Assembly: GCA_029202545.1 (NCBI GenBank)
Contig: CP119311.1
Coordinates: 1,612,001 to 1,676,000 of the forward strand
DNA: 64,000 bases
DNA from: Candidatus Pseudobacter hemicellulosilyticus
GTDB lineage: Bacteria > Bacteroidota > Bacteroidia > Chitinophagales > Chitinophagaceae
Reading direction: 5' to 3'
The notes beneath the pieces were generated by a model, which was not told the DNA's origin, ran no database searches, and worked only from the letters and a program-made list of their open reading frames with translations. The first letter of the stretch is position 1, and every line of letters starts with the position of its first letter. Of this stretch, positions 60,533 to 64,000 are shown in pieces. A program made the position numbers and the translations under genes.

Positions 60533-60546
60533 TGACCGGGCGGTCA
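60533..60546. promoter_or_regulatory. TetR-type operator palindrome upstream of the efflux region
   Basis: TGACCG-GG-CGGTCA is a perfect 14-bp palindrome. Its GACCG...CGGTC arms are typical of TetR-family operators. It lies 58 nt before the small exported protein gene and 114 nt before the divergent pentapeptide gene, so it may control the RND operon; the regulator is not in the window. Confidence 0.55.
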
Positions 60547-60647
60547 ACAAAATTCAGGACTTTTCTGCGTTTATACGACATCGATTTGATTATTGAATGG
60601 TTAATGTCTGGTTAATGACTGGTTAACGGACCATCAGGAAAAGTTTT

Positions 60648-60655
60648 TATTTTTG
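60648..60655 (+). promoter_or_regulatory. -7 element directly before the pentapeptide gene
   Basis: TATTTTTG matches TAnnTTTG and ends 4 nt before the ATG, so the transcript would start at or next to the start codon. Confidence 0.6.
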
Positions 60656-60659
60656 CGGT

Positions 60660-61253
60660 ATGAACCAATCTTCTCAGCCCATCATCCACCAGGACAAGAC
60701 CTTTACCAATGTTAACTATGCTGAAAAAAGGCTTGCGGGCCGGGAGTTTATACATTGCCATTTTACAGGCTGCGATTTTTCAAAGAGTGATCTGCGTAAC
60801 AACGACTTTGAAGATTGCCAGTTTACCCAATGTAATTTTTCCATGGCGCAGGTTGACGGGGTTGGCTTTAACAACGCCTTGTTCACCAATTGTAAAATGC
60901 TGGGAGTAGATTTTACCCGCTGTAATAATTTCATGTTCTCTTTTACTTTTTCCGGCTGCACCCTGGACTATTCCACTTTCCAGGGCACCAAGCTCAAGAA
61001 GACCAGTTTTAAGGGGTGTACCTTGAAAGAAACGGATTTTTCTGAAACAGATCTGACCGCATCGGTCTTCAGTGATTGTGATCTTACCGGCGCCATCTTT
61101 TCCAATAGCGTCCTGGAGAAGACGGATTTCCGGACAGCCAGGAATTTTGGCATTGACCCCAACCTGAATAAAATGAAGAAAGCAAAGTTTGCTGCATCCA
61201 ATCTGGCAGGGCTGCTGCACAAATACAACCTGGACATTGATTTTGACAGCTGA
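60660..61253 (+). CDS. Pentapeptide-repeat protein
   Basis: This 197-aa protein consists mostly of pentapeptide repeats of the A(D/N)Lxx type (FTGCDFSKSDLRNNDFEDCQ, FTQCNFSMAQVDGVGFNN, LKKTSFKGCTLKETDFSETD, LTASVFSDCDLTGAIFSNSV), which form a right-handed quadrilateral beta-helix. A less regular stretch at about 86-97 (FTRCNNFMFSFT) breaks the repeat as loops do in Qnr-type proteins. The C-terminus is a short helical end (LNKMKKAKFAASNLAGLLHK). It resembles the Qnr/McbG group in size (about 200 aa), which protects DNA gyrase, but the role here is not proven. The gene may be transcribed leaderless. Confidence 0.88.
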   Translation: MNQSSQPIIHQDKTFTNVNYAEKRLAGREFIHCHFTGCDFSKSDLRNNDFEDCQFTQCNFSMAQVDGVGFNNALFTNCKMLGVDFTRCNNFMFSFTFSGCTLDYSTFQGTKLKKTSFKGCTLKETDFSETDLTASVFSDCDLTGAIFSNSVLEKTDFRTARNFGIDPNLNKMKKAKFAASNLAGLLHKYNLDIDFDS

Positions 61254-61398
61254 TACAATACCTTGTTATAACCCCTAAAGAGGATTTGCTAAAAATAAAC
61301 GAAGGTCCTGGCAATTGCGTAATGTACTCCTGTCTGCATCTGGGACCCAAATGAAAAGTGGCCATCTACTACTTTTAAGACGGCCTCTTTTATTTTTT

Positions 61399-61452
61399 GG
61401 GACGAACCAGGAAGCAACGCTACAAATGTTACGCTGCTTCCTGGTTCGTCCC
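61399..61452. repeat. Inverted pair of the GGGACGAACCA repeat (18-bp perfect arms)
   Basis: The left arm 61399-61416 (GGGACGAACCAGGAAGCA) and right arm 61435-61452 are perfect inverted copies around an 18-nt centre, a 54-bp unit. It lies between the pentapeptide and tag genes. It could form a stem-loop in RNA or be a tiny mobile element with the dispersed motif at its ends. Confidence 0.88.
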
Positions 61453-61587
61453 CTTATCCTCCTTCTTCAACGTCTATTTTTTACAGCCTGTCCCCGGTTC
61501 TGCGGGAGCAAACCCTGCTGCTTCGTATTTTGCGGCGTTAATTTTTCAAACGCATTACATTTCTTCCCAAAATAAAAATTATCCCGC

Positions 61588-62142
61588 ATGTCCTACTGCA
61601 ATGCTATTGAAACCATGACGGACGAGAGGAAGGCCCTGCACAAGGCCTATCATGATCACCTGTATGGTTTTCCTATTCATGACGACAATGAGCTGTTTGG
61701 TCGCCTGATCATGGAGATCAACCAGGCCGGGCTCAGCTGGGAAACCATCCTGAAGAAGGAAGCTGGTTTCCGGAAAGCCTATCATAATTTCAATATTAAA
61801 AAAGTGGCAGGGTATACGGAGAAAGACAGGGAAAGGCTTATGGGCGATCCCGCCATCATCCGGAACCGGCTGAAAATAAATGCAGCCATAGAAAATGCAA
61901 AGACCATCCTGCAATTGCAGAAAGCCTATGGCTCATTCGAAAAATGGATCGAGGCAAACCATCCCCTGACAAAGGAAGAATGGGTGAAGCTGTTCAAAAA
62001 AACTTTTCGCTTTACAGGCGGGGAGATCGTCAATGAGTTCCTGATGAGTACGGGCTATCTGCCGGGCGCCCATACTGCCGATTGCAGGATCTACAAGAAA
62101 GTGCTGGCGGCAAAACCCTTATGGCATAAGGGGAAGCGATAA
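61588..62142 (+). CDS. tag: DNA-3-methyladenine glycosylase I
   Basis: This 184-aa enzyme removes 3-methyladenine from alkylated DNA. It shows the Tag N-terminus SYCNAIE with the zinc-ligand Cys4, AYHDHLYGFPIHDDNELFGR, the core INQAGLSWETILKKEAGF with its catalytic Glu, and the C-terminal zinc site GAHTADC. Length fits. It is monocistronic and converges with an esterase gene across a strong terminator. Confidence 0.93.
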   Translation: MSYCNAIETMTDERKALHKAYHDHLYGFPIHDDNELFGRLIMEINQAGLSWETILKKEAGFRKAYHNFNIKKVAGYTEKDRERLMGDPAIIRNRLKINAAIENAKTILQLQKAYGSFEKWIEANHPLTKEEWVKLFKKTFRFTGGEIVNEFLMSTGYLPGAHTADCRIYKKVLAAKPLWHKGKR

Positions 62143-62153
62143 AATTGTATCTG

Positions 62154-62195
62154 AAAAGAAAGAGGATGTATCGTACGATACACCCTCTTTCTTTT
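62154..62195. terminator. Bidirectional terminator between tag and the esterase
   Basis: A long near-perfect palindrome centred at 62174/62175 (TCGTACGA core, arms of about 20 nt with one mismatch) has A-rich and T-rich ends. Confidence 0.9.
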
Positions 62196-62239
62196 ATTAG
62201 CAAAACAGTACTAAAGCTATGCTGTATTCTGGATCGTTT

Positions 62240-63265
62240 TTATTCAAATGCTTTTTTGATAGCGGCAGCTGCATACAATAACGCAGACTGCACGGCCGGT
62301 ACATGGGCCAGCGGATTGAGCAGTCCATAGTCATGGATCATACCCTGGTACCGCACCAGGGTTACTGGTACCCCTGCTTCATTCAGCTTGCGGGCATAGG
62401 CTTCGCCTTCATCGCGCAGCACATCATTCTCGGCTGTTTGCACCAGCGTTGGCGGCAACCCTTTCAGGTCTTCCAGGCTGGCCTGCAGCGGCGAGGCATA
62501 GATCAGTTTGCGGTCTGCCGGATTAGGGATATAATGATCCCAGAACCACTGCATCATATTCCGTGTGAGGAATCGCTGGGTGGCAAACTGCAGGTAGGAG
62601 CCGGTATTGAAATTGGCGTCTGTTACAGGCCAGAAAAGGACCTGGAAACTGAGTGCCGGCCCGTTTTCGGCTATTGCCATCAGGGCGGTGGCTGCTGCCA
62701 GGTTACCTCCCGCGCTATTGCCTGCCACGGCCAGCTTTTTACCATCTACATCAATCTCATCGCCATGTTCTGCCACCCATTTGGTAGCTGCATAGGATTG
62801 GTTCAGGGCAACCGGGTAGCGGGCCTCGGGTGAACGGGTATAGTCTACATAAACGGCTACGGCGCCGCTGTTGACAACCAGATCGCGGATGAAACGCTGG
62901 TGGGTAGGAAAATCGCCAATTACCCAGCCGCCGCCATGGAAGAACATAAAAGCGGGTAAGGCGCCGGAAACTCCTGCCGGGCGCACGATCACCAGCCTGA
63001 TGTCCATGCCGTCTGCGGTGATGGTCTTATCGGTAATGTCCACACCGGAGGTATCTACCAGGGCGGATTGCTGGGCGCCTTCCAATACTATTCTGGCCTC
63101 ATCAGGCTGCATCTGCTCCATGGGTTTACCACCACTGCTGTTCAGTGCATTCAGAAATGCCTTGGTCTCTTTTTCAATAGCGGGATCCTGTGCCGCATCC
63201 ACTGTCCTGCCGTTGGCGCCGCCGACAGGCGTGCCTGCTGTTAACGGGCTTTCTGCTGTACTCAT
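62240..63265 (-). CDS. Alpha/beta hydrolase, hormone-sensitive-lipase family esterase
   Basis: This 341-aa protein is a family IV esterase/lipase: oxyanion-hole HGGGWVIGD, nucleophile Ser in GNSAGGNLAAA, catalytic Asp in AENDVLRDEGEAYA and catalytic His in GMIHDYGLLNP. The N-terminus is long and polar (about 80 residues before the core) and has no signal peptide. Family members hydrolyse short acyl esters. A second alpha/beta hydrolase lies just upstream on the same strand, so the two may form an operon. Confidence 0.92.
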   Translation of the reverse strand: MSTAESPLTAGTPVGGANGRTVDAAQDPAIEKETKAFLNALNSSGGKPMEQMQPDEARIVLEGAQQSALVDTSGVDITDKTITADGMDIRLVIVRPAGVSGALPAFMFFHGGGWVIGDFPTHQRFIRDLVVNSGAVAVYVDYTRSPEARYPVALNQSYAATKWVAEHGDEIDVDGKKLAVAGNSAGGNLAAATALMAIAENGPALSFQVLFWPVTDANFNTGSYLQFATQRFLTRNMMQWFWDHYIPNPADRKLIYASPLQASLEDLKGLPPTLVQTAENDVLRDEGEAYARKLNEAGVPVTLVRYQGMIHDYGLLNPLAHVPAVQSALLYAAAAIKKAFE

Positions 63266-63339
63266 GATAAATCAATTTTAAGTGTGAAGGTGCTTGATTG
63301 ATCGTTGCCGCCGGGTACTGACTGAACTGCCGGTGAGGG

Positions 63340-64000
63340 TCAATGCGACTTCAGCCATTGATGGATGAAATCGGCATCGGCCGACCAGGTAGGCAGACCC
63401 AGCACATGGTGACTGCGGTCTTTGACTATAAATTCCCGGACGGAATTCGGGTCTTTGTACCGCTTGAAATTTCTTTGGTTAAGGGTGGCGGGGATACACT
63501 GGTCCTGTTTGCCAGCCAGCATCAGTAACGGATTATGCGGTTTGGCAAAATCCACTTTGCCAGCCTTCGACAATGGCCCCCGGATGGCCCTTTTGGACTC
63601 GGGGATGGTCAGCTGGTCATAGCTGCTCCGCTGCTCGTTCAGCGGCAGTCCATTGGTGAAGGCAAACTGCCAGGTCTTGAAAGGCATCAGGAAGGTCTTG
63701 TTGATATCGGTAAAAAATCCCAGGGATGCTCCGTTGGATCGTAAAAAATTGATCTCAATTGGAATAACGCCCATAGGTGGCACCGAATGCATGACCACTG
63801 CCGCCGCTCCAAGGTCTTTGTTCAGCAACAACTGGGCCAGCAGGCCGCCAAAGGAATGGCCAATGAGGATAGGCTTTTCGGGAAGCCCTTTAATAATAGC
63901 CGTGTAGTGGTTGATAATATCAGGCAGGGTAACCGCTGCCAGCTGTGGGTCCGGATGCCGGCTTCTTAAAGTAGCGGTATCTGCATTTTTGCCGGGCCAG
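63340..64000 (-). CDS. Alpha/beta hydrolase, N-terminus beyond the window
   Basis: The frame is open to the last base, so the gene starts outside. The visible ~219 codons show the nucleophile elbow GHSFGG (before LLAQLLLNKD) and a C-terminal lid and His region (MLAGKQDQCIPATLNQRNFK, IVKDRSHHVLG with the probable catalytic His). It fits the alpha/beta-hydrolase 1 group, which includes non-haem peroxidases and esterases. The specific substrate is unknown. It precedes the HSL-type esterase by 74 nt. Confidence 0.88.
   Translation of the reverse strand, partial: WPGKNADTATLRSRHPDPQLAAVTLPDIINHYTAIIKGLPEKPILIGHSFGGLLAQLLLNKDLGAAAVVMHSVPPMGVIPIEINFLRSNGASLGFFTDINKTFLMPFKTWQFAFTNGLPLNEQRSSYDQLTIPESKRAIRGPLSKAGKVDFAKPHNPLLMLAGKQDQCIPATLNQRNFKRYKDPNSVREFIVKDRSHHVLGLPTWSADADFIHQWLKSH

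Noticed and set aside
1..64000. CRISPR array, complete prophage or insertion sequence
   Set aside because: No regularly spaced identical repeats with unique spacers, no phage structural genes and no transposase were seen.

Overview
The window looks like the chromosome of a Bacteroidota bacterium, most likely a Chitinophagaceae-type soil or plant-associated species. The evidence is a SusD gene next to a GH30 lipoprotein glycosidase, many promoters with the Bacteroidota -7 element TAnnTTTG, a bTHX small ribosomal protein, a methionine synthase split over two genes, a nudix-type sugar regulator and AsmA, Yip1 and lamin-tail proteins typical of the phylum. The assignment is inference from gene content.

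Layout. 1-2.4 kb: end of a polysaccharide utilisation locus (SusD fragment, GH30). 2.5-6.1 kb: small membrane protein, PaaE-like reductase behind its TetR regulator, PfkB kinase. 6.1-9.4 kb: orphan HicB, a lamin-tail surface protein, an array of ~95-bp repeats, then a leader-peptide attenuator in front of asd. 9.4-16.3 kb: asd, DUF2461, NUMOD4/HNH protein, ligA, a repeat-filled 1-kb intergenic region, and a nudix-type regulator. 16.4-18.7 kb: a SusC/VCBS chimeric gene (remnant of a deleted utilisation locus) and a higBA module. 18.9-22.8 kb: rplM-rpsI-rpsB-tsf, then pyrH. 22.9-31.4 kb: coiled-coil and Yip1 membrane proteins, pdxH, bTHX, HU, xth-DUF4286, LOG-family protein, AsmA protein. 31.4-41 kb, minus strand: split metH behind a ~240-nt leader, recR, Ig-like lipoprotein, UvrD/RecB-like helicase-nuclease. 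41-46 kb: NtrC-type activator with a REC-Hpt partner, SRPBCC and TPR proteins, VOC protein plus a decayed second copy, tRNA-Arg(CCT). 46.1-50.4 kb: AT-rich accessory segment with an OLD-like ATPase/TOPRIM protein, an unknown protein and a PIN/antitoxin pair, ending at a tRNA-like fragment. 50.5-54.1 kb: lineage-specific envelope proteins. 54.2-60.5 kb: RND efflux operon. 60.6-64 kb: pentapeptide protein, tag, two alpha/beta hydrolases.

Most notable signals: (1) an apparently complete Lys/Thr leader-peptide attenuator upstream of asd, with promoter, 20-codon peptide, antiterminator and terminator all readable; (2) a dispersed 11-bp motif GGGACGAACCA present seven times, in both orientations, once inside the helicase gene and once as a perfect inverted pair; (3) an AT-rich accessory segment carrying an OLD-type candidate defence protein; (4) three genes whose -7 element lies exactly 4 nt before the ATG, suggesting leaderless transcripts; (5) several gene remnants (SusC/VCBS fusion, VOC fragment, secretion-tail fragment).
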